Of a DNA stretch of 64,000 bases, positions 26,598 through 35,116 are shown in pieces. The stretch comes from Lyngbya sp. HA4199-MV5 (GTDB taxonomy: Bacteria; Cyanobacteriota; Cyanobacteriia; Leptolyngbyales; Leptolyngbyaceae), in NCBI GenBank assembly GCA_019359375.1, contig JAHHHL010000032.1, positions 1 to 64,000 of the forward strand, read 5' to 3'. A program made the translations under genes and the position numbers. Under the pieces are notes generated by a model. It worked only from the letters and a program-made list of their open reading frames with translations, was not told where the DNA came from and ran no database searches. Each line of letters begins with the position of its first letter. The stretch's first letter is position 1.

Positions 26598-26623
26598 AAA
26601 CCAGCAAAGCTTGCTGGTTTTTT
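26598..26623 (+). terminator. Rho-independent terminator
   Basis: A perfect 10-bp stem, AAACCAGCAA (26598-26607) with TTGCTGGTTT (26611-26620), closes a 3-nt loop and runs into a T-tract ending at 26623. It lies after the RAYT gene and before the AT-rich gene, so it insulates the latter. Confidence 0.8.
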
Positions 26624-26706
26624 GTTGCCCAACTATAAGCGTTACATACTACTTGAGCCTTCCCTAAAAAAAGTATAAGCTTTCATCAGGAAATACTGGA
26701 GTATGT

Positions 26707-28080
26707 ATGTCGATAGGCGAAAGAACTTATTACTTTGGTCGGTTAAACATTGCTGCGATGTATGACAACAAAACAGAATATGTAATTAACGCTTTTCGTC
26801 AAGGGGTAAGGCTAGAAGAAAGGGGAAACATTTGGGAATTTATTGACGTTTCACGCCTTGAATATAATAACGACATTTACATACACGCATTTTTGACAAA
26901 GTACAGAAAATTATTTCCTGAAGAAATTGTAAACCCAGACACAAGCCAATCTGAACAAGGAGTAATTGAAAATTTAATAATTGCAAAGTCCAGCTTTTTT
27001 CTGCATATAAAATCTGGGACGATTGCTTATCAAGCTTCGTCAAATCAAATAAGAAGCAAACAATTTGATTCTCAATTTTGCAAGCTATTTGAAAAAGCTC
27101 ACAACCATTTCTTTGTTGATACTGACATACAAGCCATAAATGAAAGAGGCGATTTCATCGAAAGAATAAATGAGTTTCAGACTATTAAGAAAATTTCCTT
27201 TAAACTCCATCCTTCTAATCCACGATCACACCCAATTTGGAAAAGTCTTGATGATGATATAAAAGCTATTGGAGCTTCAAAATACACTGAAGAATATAGT
27301 TCTAAAAAAGATGGCTCAAACAGCCTTAACATTGATAGAATTAGATTAAGCGAAGAAATAAGAAGCAAAATTGAAATGGCAAATGATGGGTACGGTAAGG
27401 CTTCATTTTCTGGATTAATAAACGGTGAATTCAAAACAATTACAACTAGTGGTAATCCCATTAAGGCAACTGTTTTAATTCGTGAAAAAGTTGAAGATGT
27501 TTTTGATTCTGTAAAATCAAGTTTTGACAAAATTTTGAGAGGTTTAATAATTAATGCCGTGAAACTTGAAAACATAAAATACATATTATTATCTTGGGAT
27601 TTTCCACTTAGCATTGCGATTGGTGCATTGCTATATTTTTTGCTGCCTGAAACCGTGCCAAATGCTTTTGCAAAGGATGTGTACGGTGTTGCAATTTCTA
27701 TTCTTTCAATTATTTTCCCTTTGCATTTTGCAGCTTTAACTATAATAATGTCGTCGAGCGATGACAGTTTTGTTCTTTTTTTAGAAGAAAAAAATAGATA
27801 TACCGCAATTATTTTTATATTTAGGTTTTCTCTGCTTAGTTTATTTGCCGCTTTGGTTTTTTCTATATTTGCTTATGTCAATACATTAGTTTTAACGGTT
27901 GAGGGATTTTCAGACCAAAGAAAATATCTTTTTTCTATATTTGCTTCTATTTTTTCGTATGGCTTGTGCGCTACTTTAACAACTACTCTTGATGCTATTA
28001 CGTATGGGTTAATGAGATCAAAGTTTTTAAGAGCAAAAAAAGCGACAACAGAAGCAAAAAGCAACAAAGAAAACAAGTAA
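26707..28080 (+). CDS. AT-rich four-helix membrane protein with DUF4747-like N-terminus, unknown function
   Basis: 457 residues in two parts. Residues 1-280 are soluble and polar (YYFGRLNIAAMYDNKTEYVI, SSFFLHIKSGTIAYQ, FCKLFEKAHNHFFVDTDIQAIN). The order of a fold-start, a strand pair and a fallback helix resembles DUF4747 proteins, some of which occur in phage-defence loci; this is only pattern similarity. Residues about 305-445 hold four hydrophobic helices (FPLSIAIGALLYFLLP, VAISILSIIFPLHFAALTIIM, AIIFIFRFSLLSLFAALVF, LFSIFASIFSYGLCATLTT) and a Lys-rich tail. Base composition is far more AT-rich than the surroundings and HIP1 octamers are absent, which suggests transfer. A GGAG-like site precedes the ATG. 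Confidence 0.65.
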   Translation: MSIGERTYYFGRLNIAAMYDNKTEYVINAFRQGVRLEERGNIWEFIDVSRLEYNNDIYIHAFLTKYRKLFPEEIVNPDTSQSEQGVIENLIIAKSSFFLHIKSGTIAYQASSNQIRSKQFDSQFCKLFEKAHNHFFVDTDIQAINERGDFIERINEFQTIKKISFKLHPSNPRSHPIWKSLDDDIKAIGASKYTEEYSSKKDGSNSLNIDRIRLSEEIRSKIEMANDGYGKASFSGLINGEFKTITTSGNPIKATVLIREKVEDVFDSVKSSFDKILRGLIINAVKLENIKYILLSWDFPLSIAIGALLYFLLPETVPNAFAKDVYGVAISILSIIFPLHFAALTIIMSSSDDSFVLFLEEKNRYTAIIFIFRFSLLSLFAALVFSIFAYVNTLVLTVEGFSDQRKYLFSIFASIFSYGLCATLTTTLDAITYGLMRSKFLRAKKATTEAKSNKENK

Positions 28081-28420
28081 ACTTAAAATGAAATAAAAAC
28101 CATTTGTAAAATAAAACTGTCGCTAGGTAAGCACTTCAATAATTTGGCTATAGATAACAAGCAATACACTTCTGTAAAAGATAATTTTTTAAATGCAAAA
28201 TAACCCACCCTTTAGACGTGGTGAGTTAAGTATATAAATGCCAAAACTATTCAAATATCGATTTGGCAAGTGAAGGTCTCAAACTGACAAGCAGTCTTAG
28301 CAAGTTAGCGAATAGTGTTAAAGATTATCAAGAGGGCAAGCAGCAACAGAGCCAAAATATGATGAAGGGGCATAATCACGAGATTTTTTATACAACACTT
28401 GGTTGAGCGAAGGTCCCAAA
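28081..28420. other. AT-rich spacer with hairpin and gene debris
   Basis: AACCCACC (28202-28209) and GGTGAGTT (28220-28227) form an imperfect hairpin around CTTTAGACGT, similar in style to the subterminal hairpins of IS200/IS605 ends. Further on, an open frame without a start codon (about 28245-28403) reads IDLASEGLKLTSSLSKLANS, an amphipathic-helix-like piece. I take both as remnants of lost elements or genes. Confidence 0.35.
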
Positions 28421-28594
28421 ATGTTGACAATCTTGAACGAAATAAAAAGTCGAGTGCCGCATATCTACAAAAGTCGTCCATATCAATTGCCTGAATCTTA
28501 CTATCTAAGCCCTATAATGGATGCTGGCATCATCTTAGATGCAATTAGCGAGATGGAAAAAGCTGCTGAAGAGTTTGGAACGCATTTTAGTTAA
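28421..28594 (+). CDS. Possible 57-residue protein, unknown
   Basis: MLTILNEIKSRVPHIYKSRP... is a plausible helical protein ending EMEKAAEEFGTHFS. It is preceded by GAAGGTCCC and has no recognised family. It lies in the AT-rich patch and may be the tail of a larger lost gene. Low confidence because of size. Confidence 0.3.
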   Translation: MLTILNEIKSRVPHIYKSRPYQLPESYYLSPIMDAGIILDAISEMEKAAEEFGTHFS

Positions 28595-28673
28595 TTAAAG
28601 ATATTGAACTTCATCTTGCTGTTTAAGCTGCCGAACCAAGTCTTTAAAACCTGGCTAAAGTATTCAATTTGAA

Positions 28674-29177
28674 TTAAAGCGGAGGTTGGAAATGACAAAT
28701 CGATTCTGGCTTAACAGGACAAACTGGTTGGTCGATCGCATTCTTTGCAAAGTCAAGTTTTTGCAAGTTGGTGAGCGATCGCAGCGCACTAACATCCATC
28801 AAACGATTGTCCTCAAGATTCAATTCCCGTGACTGAGTGAGCGTACTTAACGGATTCAGGTCGCTAATATCGTTGCGGCGCAGGTTGAGCTGGGTCAACT
28901 GATGGAGAGGCCGCAACGGGCTGAGATCATTGATCTGATTGTCGCTCAAGCTTAGTTTTGACAGGTTGGTGAGCGATCGCAACGCCTCCAGATCGGTGAT
29001 TTCATTCTCGCCAAGCTTTAATTCTACTAATCTGGTGAGCCTATTGAGTGGCTTGAGATCGCTGATGGGGTTGCGACGTAGACCGAGAATCACCCGGTAT
29101 CGCAAGGGTTCCAATGGGCTGAGATCCTCGATTCTGTTGTCGCTGAGCAGGAGGGTTTTCAGACTGGTGAGCGATCG
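28674..29177 (-). pseudogene. Leucine-rich-repeat protein remnant (5'-truncated)
   Basis: The open frame runs from a TAG at 29178-29180 to 28674 and reads as LRR units from its first codon: RSLTSLKTLLLSDNRIEDLS, then ISDLKPLNRLTRLVELKLG, NEITDLEALRSLTNLSKL, NQINDLSPLRPLHQLTQLNL and so on, each about 22 residues, then a short non-repeat tail. There is no ATG near the 5' end; a TTG at 29114 falls in mid-repeat. So the N-terminal part, normally with a signal or kinase/GTPase domain, is missing. It is bounded on one side by the AT-rich patch. Full-length relatives bind proteins. Confidence 0.7.
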
Positions 29178-29654
29178 CTATCTTTTCTAGTAGCCAGACA
29201 TCGCTTCCTCCTTCTATTGGGTTGAGTGCAAGTGGCAGAGGCGATCTTTCAGAACGTGAAGAAGAATTGCTGTGAACTAATCGAGCGTTGGTTAGAATCA
29301 GTCATGGTTACTCAGCTCAATATCAACGAAGCTTTCAGTATCTCAAATTCAAGCTGATCCGTTGATCGGACTCTTCTCCGGCTCTCCTGAGCTTGGTACA
29401 CAGTCAGAAGATACAGCGTTTTCCAATTTACTGAGGTACACCTTACTCCCTTGATTCCTTGACTCCCTGCATGGGTCTGTACTTCACTTGATTGAAAATT
29501 GCTGTATTCTGCAGTCCGACATCACAGCCAACACTGGATGAACGTGGAAACAAAGCATCTTTCGCCCTCAACGATCGCCCCCTCACTAGCCATTACGACT
29601 GTTGCCTGAGTTGATTGTTCTAGAATGTCATTCACCGAGAAAAAAGTTAAACGT
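29178..29654. other. Spacer without a supported gene
   Basis: I find no protein-like open frame or repeat in these 480 bp. Part probably represents the lost 5' region of the LRR gene, and the right end must carry the promoter of the secreted protein at 29655. Confidence 0.4.
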
Positions 29655-30047
29655 ATGAAAATATCGAGAGTCTATCGTTCCTTCTTATTAACAGCAGCGG
29701 CGGTTGCGTTTCTTGCCTCTTCCGCTCAAGCTGAAGCTTGGTTTTTTGTTACCGAGAGTGATACGGATACTAAGTTTTTTGTCGATCGCGACTCTATTAA
29801 ACGTAAAGGAAACTTTTCTGAGGTGAAAACCTTTGAAGTTAACCAGAAGCCAGAAGACGACGGCACAGTTGCATCAATTGTGACGCGAGAATATGCCTGT
29901 AAAGAGAAGAAGTCTAGAGTCAAGCAGCTAGTTGCTCTTTTTGATGATCAGTCAATGAGAGTCTTTAAAGAAACGACAGCGTGGGAATTGGTCAAAGCAA
30001 ACACGGTAGACGCTGCGCTTTTGCAAAAGGCTTGTGTCTCTCAGTAA
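29655..30047 (+). CDS. Secreted surface-adhesin-E-like small protein
   Basis: 130 residues. The signal peptide MKISRVYRSFLLTAAAVAFL ends in a typical SSAQA-EA cleavage site. The mature part begins AWFFVTESDTDTKFFVDRDSIKRKG and continues as a short beta-rich domain with two cysteines (EYACKEKKSR, LQKACVSQ) that could pair. The pattern (W...v..d...yf.D..si...g) resembles the surface-adhesin protein E domain known in Haemophilus, a widespread small exported domain. Role unknown. Start chosen to give the signal peptide; an in-frame ATG at 29625 only adds a charged extension. Confidence 0.65.
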   Translation: MKISRVYRSFLLTAAAVAFLASSAQAEAWFFVTESDTDTKFFVDRDSIKRKGNFSEVKTFEVNQKPEDDGTVASIVTREYACKEKKSRVKQLVALFDDQSMRVFKETTAWELVKANTVDAALLQKACVSQ

Positions 30048-30171
30048 TTTGATTTTTCAACCATGTTCTGGTTCAGTTACCGAATCTGCAACGATCGCGT
30101 CCTTCCATCCCGAACATGACATCGTGGAAGTGTAGAAAGCATCATGCAATGTTTTGGTCAGGAGTGTAGCG

Positions 30172-31479
30172 ATGAATCGTGGGGAAGTAAGGCGTGCAGG
30201 GTTGGTGGCGATCGGTAGTTTGATGCTGCTGGGTTTAATAGGCTGTCTGAACGCAACAAGTCTGAAGGCAACGAGTCTGAAGGCAACGAATGTAAATCCG
30301 GCAATTGCCACTCCTCAGCCGACTCAACCACAACCGATCGCGATGCAGAAAGCTCAGACTGTTGATCCTAAACTCGTGACTGCAAATACGAGCTTTGGGT
30401 TCAAGCTGTTCTCAGAGTTGCTGAAGCACGATCGCGGCAAGAATGTGTTTGTGTCGCCGTCGAGTGTGGCGATCGCGCTTGCAATGGCTTACAACGGTGC
30501 CAGTGGCGAAACGCAGCGGCAGATGGCAAAAACCCTGGAGCTTCAGGGCATGAGCTTGAATGCACTCAATCAGGGAAACGCGAATCTAAAAGCATTGCTG
30601 GAGCATCCTGATAGTGGCGTGCAGTTGGCGATCGCCAATTCCCTTTGGGCGCGGCAAGGCGTTCCCTTTAAGCCGACTTTCATGCAACACAATCAGCAAT
30701 TTTACGGCGCACAGGTGACAGAGTTAGACTTTGCGGCTCCCGATGCCACCGCGACGATCAACAACTGGGTGAAGGAAAAGACGCGCGGCAAAATCAGTCA
30801 GATTGTGAATGGTTTAAAGCCGGATGACATCATGTTTCTGATCAACGCTATTTACTTTAAGGGCAACTGGACGACGGCATTTGAAAAAAGCGATACCACG
30901 AATAAACCTTTTTATTTAGCGAACGATCGTCCGAAAAGCCACCCCATGATGGCGCAAACTGGCAGCTACAAATACTACGAAAATGACCAGTTTCAGGCAG
31001 TGAGTCTTCCCTATGGCAAGCAGAAGGTAAGCATGTACATCTTCTTGCCAAAGCCATCTTCTAACTTATCTAGCTTTGCAAAAACGCTGACGGCTGAAAA
31101 CTGGCAGCAGTGGATGGGGCGCTTTAGAAAGCAACCGGGTTCAGTGCAGGTGCCGCGCTTCAAGCTGGAATACGATGTGGAACTGAAAAAAGTGCTGTCG
31201 GCTCTGGGAATGCCGATCGCCTTCGATGCCAGCAAAGCCACCTTCGACGAGCTAAGCACGGTCTCCACCAAGATCGATCAGGTCAAGCACAAAACCTTTG
31301 TAGACGTGAACGAAGAAGGCACTGAAGCTGCTGCTGCCACCTCTGTCGGTATTGTTGCCACTTCTATGCCCATGAATGAACCGTTTCAACTGGTGGTCGA
31401 TCGCCCCTTCTTCTGCGCCATCCGCGACAACCAGACTGGAACAGTATTGTTTATGGGTGCAATCGTCGATCCCAAGTAG
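30172..31479 (+). CDS. Serpin-family protease inhibitor, lipoprotein
   Basis: 435 residues. MNRGEVRRAGLVAIGSLMLL leads to the lipobox LIGC, then a short repeat (LKATSLKATN), then a complete serpin fold: NVFVSPSSVAIALAMAYNGASGET, INAIYFKGNWTTAFEKSDT and the C-terminal PFQLVVDRPFFCAIRD. The reactive-centre hinge is EEGTEAAAATS; small residues at P12-P9 are the mark of inhibitory serpins. Aligning to the GTEAA hinge puts P1-P1' at Thr-Ser within VATSMP. Such a loop would suit an elastase- or subtilisin-like protease. AGGAG eight bases upstream fixes the start; an in-frame start at 30154 is less likely. The protein is likely on the cell surface or in the periplasm. Confidence 0.93.
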   Translation: MNRGEVRRAGLVAIGSLMLLGLIGCLNATSLKATSLKATNVNPAIATPQPTQPQPIAMQKAQTVDPKLVTANTSFGFKLFSELLKHDRGKNVFVSPSSVAIALAMAYNGASGETQRQMAKTLELQGMSLNALNQGNANLKALLEHPDSGVQLAIANSLWARQGVPFKPTFMQHNQQFYGAQVTELDFAAPDATATINNWVKEKTRGKISQIVNGLKPDDIMFLINAIYFKGNWTTAFEKSDTTNKPFYLANDRPKSHPMMAQTGSYKYYENDQFQAVSLPYGKQKVSMYIFLPKPSSNLSSFAKTLTAENWQQWMGRFRKQPGSVQVPRFKLEYDVELKKVLSALGMPIAFDASKATFDELSTVSTKIDQVKHKTFVDVNEEGTEAAAATSVGIVATSMPMNEPFQLVVDRPFFCAIRDNQTGTVLFMGAIVDPK

Positions 31480-31563
31480 TCCTACCCTCCGCGTCCTCCG
31501 TGCCTCAGCGGTACAGCCTAAGATGGTAGAAGGAACCGCAGAGACGCAGAGAGCGCAGAGATT
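31480..31563. repeat. GCAGAGACGCAGAG-type spacer repeat
   Basis: CTCCGCGTCCTCCGTGCCTCAGCGG followed by ACCGCAGAGACGCAGAGAGC reaches to within three bases of the folC start. The two halves are roughly complementary. This kind of spacer repeat is common in filamentous cyanobacteria; a related copy in reverse appears at about 43740-43775. Confidence 0.55.
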
Positions 31564-32934
31564 TTGGATATTGACACGACACTGCAACAATTTGCTCGCT
31601 TTGGTGTTCGGTTGGGGCTGGAATCGATTCAGGAGCTTCTAGTCGCGCTGGGCAATCCCCAGGAGCAGGTGCCGATCGTACATGTGGCAGGCAGCAACGG
31701 CAAAGGCTCCGTCTGTGCGTATCTTTCGGCAGTGTTGACGGAAGCGGGCTATCGGGTGGGACGCTACACCTCGCCGCATCTGGTGCGTTGGGAAGAGCGA
31801 ATTTGTATCAATGAACAGCCGATCGCCGCTCAGGATCTCGAAACGGTACTCCAGCAGGTGATCACTGTTAGTAAGTCCCTTGACCCATCGCCTACTCAGT
31901 TTGAGGTTTTTACCGCTGCTGCATGGCTTTACTTTGCTCAGCAGAAGGTTGATCTTGCGGTGATTGAGGTTGGCTTGGGCGGACGGCTGGATGCGACGAA
32001 TGTATGCGATCGTCCCCTGGTCAGCATCATCACCTCCATCAGTCGCGAACACTGGCAACGGTTAGGTCCCACACTCGCAGATATTGCCTGGGAAAAAGCT
32101 GGCATCCTTAAGCACAGTGGCATCGCCGTCATTGGACAATTGCCATCAGAAGCCGCTGCCGTCATTCATCGCCGCACTGCCGAGCTAGAATGCCTCACCG
32201 TCTATCCTCAACCTGCAAAAGATTTGGGCGACGGGTGGGCAGAATATCAAGGCGTTGAAGAGTACGATATGCAGCCAGAATCGCCCGATGACGAAGCGGA
32301 GGGCGTAATCATGCTCAAAACACTCAAATATCGATCGCCCCTCCTCGGTGATATCCAACGCCACAATGCCGCACTGGCGATCGCGGCTCTCCAACTGCTG
32401 CGACAGCAAGGATGGCAGCTATCGGATGCAATGATCGTCAACGGCATTGCCAAAACAAAATGGGCAGGACGACTGCAATGGTTCAAATGGCAAGGACACG
32501 AGATCCTCATCGATGGGGCCCACAATCCAGCCAGCGCTGAAGTTCTACGTCAGTTTGTGGATAGCCTCGTGATCGATCGCCACCGCGACACCCCGATTCA
32601 TTGGGTGATGGGAATGCTCTCCACCAAAGATCATGCCGATGTGTTTAAGGCATTACTGCGAGGGGGCGATCGGCTTTACCTGGTGCCCGTTCCCGATCAC
32701 AGTTCTGCTGAGCCAGAGAAACTAGCGGCGATCGCCCACGAAGTCTGCCCCGATTTAGCAACCTGCCAAACCTATCCCGATGTGTTTTCTGCTTTAGAAG
32801 CCGCTACAAACAACCATTCAACATCTCAGCTTTCAGCCAGAATGCAGCCTCCAACAAATACGCCCCTCACCGTAGTATGTGGTTCACTGTATTTAATCGG
32901 GCATTTCTTTCAGGTTGTAGAGGCTGCACTTTAA
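31564..32934 (+). CDS. folC: Bifunctional dihydrofolate synthase / folylpolyglutamate synthase
   Basis: Adds L-glutamate to dihydropteroate and then to folates, in the cytosol. 456 residues. The Mur-ligase-type P-loop is HVAGSNGKGSVCAYL near residue 40, followed by YTSPHLVRWEERI; the central EVGLGGRLDATNV and the ITSISREHWQRLG segment carry family-typical metal and folate contacts. The C-terminal domain has ILIDGAHNPASAEVLR. The start is TTG (MDIDTTLQQFARFGVRLG), which matches the usual N-terminus; no in-frame ATG is near. A spacer repeat ends three bases before the start, so GAGAG inside it is the only ribosome-site candidate. Confidence 0.95.
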   Translation: MDIDTTLQQFARFGVRLGLESIQELLVALGNPQEQVPIVHVAGSNGKGSVCAYLSAVLTEAGYRVGRYTSPHLVRWEERICINEQPIAAQDLETVLQQVITVSKSLDPSPTQFEVFTAAAWLYFAQQKVDLAVIEVGLGGRLDATNVCDRPLVSIITSISREHWQRLGPTLADIAWEKAGILKHSGIAVIGQLPSEAAAVIHRRTAELECLTVYPQPAKDLGDGWAEYQGVEEYDMQPESPDDEAEGVIMLKTLKYRSPLLGDIQRHNAALAIAALQLLRQQGWQLSDAMIVNGIAKTKWAGRLQWFKWQGHEILIDGAHNPASAEVLRQFVDSLVIDRHRDTPIHWVMGMLSTKDHADVFKALLRGGDRLYLVPVPDHSSAEPEKLAAIAHEVCPDLATCQTYPDVFSALEAATNNHSTSQLSARMQPPTNTPLTVVCGSLYLIGHFFQVVEAAL

Positions 32935-32965
32935 GCTCAGATCGTTTTTACCTGCACCGTACTGA

Positions 32966-35113
32966 TTACGCAAAAAACTCCTCAGCCGGGGCATGGATGC
33001 CTTCTTTTATCAGGGTGGTGCGGTCTTTGACGGGTGCCCAGCCAAGCTGACGTTCTGCTTTGGAGGAGTCGAACATAGCCGCGAAACTGCGACCTTCCCA
33101 GTCGGCGTAGCTGGGGAAGGCGGCATTGGGGTCACGTCCGAGCTTTTTCACTGCCCACTTGACCAGCGACTCTGAGTAGTTCCGCCAGCTTGAGGTGGGA
33201 ATACGGCGCAGTTTCAAGCCTGCCTGCTGCTCAAATTCGTCAAGATAGTCGTTGGCGGTCACTTGAGGTTCGCTTGTGAGGTTAAAGGACTCGCCTTCGA
33301 TGCCAGGAACCTCGATCGCCCGTGCCATGGCATCCGCCACATCATCCACCAGCACGATCGGCAGTTTGCTGTTACCATCGCCCCACAGACGGCAGACGGA
33401 GTTATAGGGCCATGCAGCAATACCCCAGTGATACGGATTGCCACCGCGACCGAGAACGACACCGGGACGGAAGATGACGACAGGTAAGCCTTTTTCACGC
33501 TGCATCTGGAGTAAGAGCCGCTCGTTTTCGACCTTCGATCTCGGGTAAGGAGCCACTCGCAGCATCCCTTCATGGGGTTTTGTGGCTTCCGTAATCGTGC
33601 CAGCACTGTTGCCTGCATAGTAGATGGCGATCGACGAGGCGTAGAACAACCGCTTCACACCATGTTCCAGACACAGTTCTGCGACCTTGCGCGTCGGTTC
33701 CACATCGGTTTTGAGGTACTCTGCCCAGGTTTTGCCATTGCCGCGTGCCAGATGGTAGACGTACTCGATGCCCTCTAGCGCCGCACTAACGGCATTCGCA
33801 TCGGCAAAGTCGCCTTTCGCCAGTTCCACACCCAGGCTGCGGAGGGCGGGTGAGCAGTTGTTGGGGTCACGGGCAAGAATGCGAACGCCGTGCCCATCCT
33901 GCCGCAAGCGTTTCACCAATGCCTGACCGATAAACCCTGTGCCGCCAATCACCAGCACATTGGACTTCGGCAATTCGGCTACCGCAGGCTGATTCAAGGC
34001 AAAGGCATCGGTTTTTGGCTCTGGCAAATGCGTTTCGCGGGCAATCCACTCAGCCAGAGCGATCGCGCCTTCTCCCAGGGACGGATCAATCCGCTCATCC
34101 AGCTTGCTACGGCGTGTGGTGTAGAAACTCTCGACCGTCCGCGCAATGCTGTAGGAGAAAGGTGCAGATACTTTGGAAAGCCCAGCTTTGGCAAGCACCG
34201 CGTTTGTTAATGTGCCAGCCGCTTGCAGGAAGGATTCGCGGGCAGTGGCAGTAACGGTGGCGAAGCGATCGACATCCAGCAGGTAGGGCGTATGTTCCTG
34301 GCAGGTGTAGGTATTGTTCTCGAAGTCCACATGGGCAACCGCATTGGTGCCGCGTACATGGATGTAGTGTTCTGGGTAGCCGTCGATGAACGAGAACCGG
34401 ATGCGAATGCTGGTGTTGCCCTTCCAGCCGCGAATTTCCCAACGACGGTAGAACTCCAGCCCGCGAGGTAGATCGACGCGATCGTTCACGTCTACTGAGA
34501 GCGAATCGGGTTGTCCGATCAGATGCACCAGATGGGTGAAGGAGTGGGGTGCCACTTCAAACAGGATGTTCTTCGGGGTTTGCAGCATCCATGCACCGTA
34601 GGGTCCCCCGGTCAGTTGACCCAGTTCCTTGTTCCAGACGATATCAATTTGATCGACTCGTCCCAGCCGCCCACTGCGTAAGTCGGCGACGAGTTTTTCG
34701 TACACGGGGAAGTAGAGGAAGTTGTGGCTCACGCCGATCGTCTGTCCAGTCGTTTCGGCACGACGACGGAGTTCCTGGCAGTCGCTCACTCGATGGCACA
34801 AAGGCTTTTCGATAAAGGCATCGACCCCCGCTTCAACCACCTGACAGCCTGTAGCAAAGTGGACATGGGGCGGCGTAAGAATATGCACCACATCCAAATG
34901 CTCTTTGGACAGCATCTCACCCAAATCGCCATAGACTGTGGGGATGCCCTTTGCCTGAGCGAACTGTTCTGCCAGCCGCTTGTTCAGGTCACAAATGGCG
35001 CGTACCTCAACATTGGGCAAAAGGCGCAGTGCCGCGAGGTGATAGTCCGAAATGTAGCCCGCTCCCAGCAGTGCAACGGCGACGGGTTTGCTTTGTCCGT
35101 TAGTGGCTGTCAT
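32966..35113 (-). CDS. Fusion of Gfo/Idh/MocA oxidoreductase and NAD-dependent epimerase/dehydratase
   Basis: 715 residues in two Rossmann enzymes. The N-terminal part (1 to about 370) has VALLGAGYISDYHLAALRLL, EKPLCHR with the conserved Lys, and a Gfo/Idh/MocA C-terminal sheet. From about 381, NVLVIGGTGFIGQALVKRL begins an extended SDR epimerase with YASSIAIYYAG and the Tyr-x3-Lys in PYPRSKVENER. Both halves act on nucleotide or glycan sugars, so the protein may do sequential steps on one sugar. It begins three bases after the stop of the GT2 gene upstream, a clear operon, and likely works in surface polysaccharide synthesis. Substrates are unknown. Confidence 0.88.
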   Translation of the reverse strand: MTATNGQSKPVAVALLGAGYISDYHLAALRLLPNVEVRAICDLNKRLAEQFAQAKGIPTVYGDLGEMLSKEHLDVVHILTPPHVHFATGCQVVEAGVDAFIEKPLCHRVSDCQELRRRAETTGQTIGVSHNFLYFPVYEKLVADLRSGRLGRVDQIDIVWNKELGQLTGGPYGAWMLQTPKNILFEVAPHSFTHLVHLIGQPDSLSVDVNDRVDLPRGLEFYRRWEIRGWKGNTSIRIRFSFIDGYPEHYIHVRGTNAVAHVDFENNTYTCQEHTPYLLDVDRFATVTATARESFLQAAGTLTNAVLAKAGLSKVSAPFSYSIARTVESFYTTRRSKLDERIDPSLGEGAIALAEWIARETHLPEPKTDAFALNQPAVAELPKSNVLVIGGTGFIGQALVKRLRQDGHGVRILARDPNNCSPALRSLGVELAKGDFADANAVSAALEGIEYVYHLARGNGKTWAEYLKTDVEPTRKVAELCLEHGVKRLFYASSIAIYYAGNSAGTITEATKPHEGMLRVAPYPRSKVENERLLLQMQREKGLPVVIFRPGVVLGRGGNPYHWGIAAWPYNSVCRLWGDGNSKLPIVLVDDVADAMARAIEVPGIEGESFNLTSEPQVTANDYLDEFEQQAGLKLRRIPTSSWRNYSESLVKWAVKKLGRDPNAAFPSYADWEGRSFAAMFDSSKAERQLGWAPVKDRTTLIKEGIHAPAEEFFA

Positions 35114-35116
35114 TGG

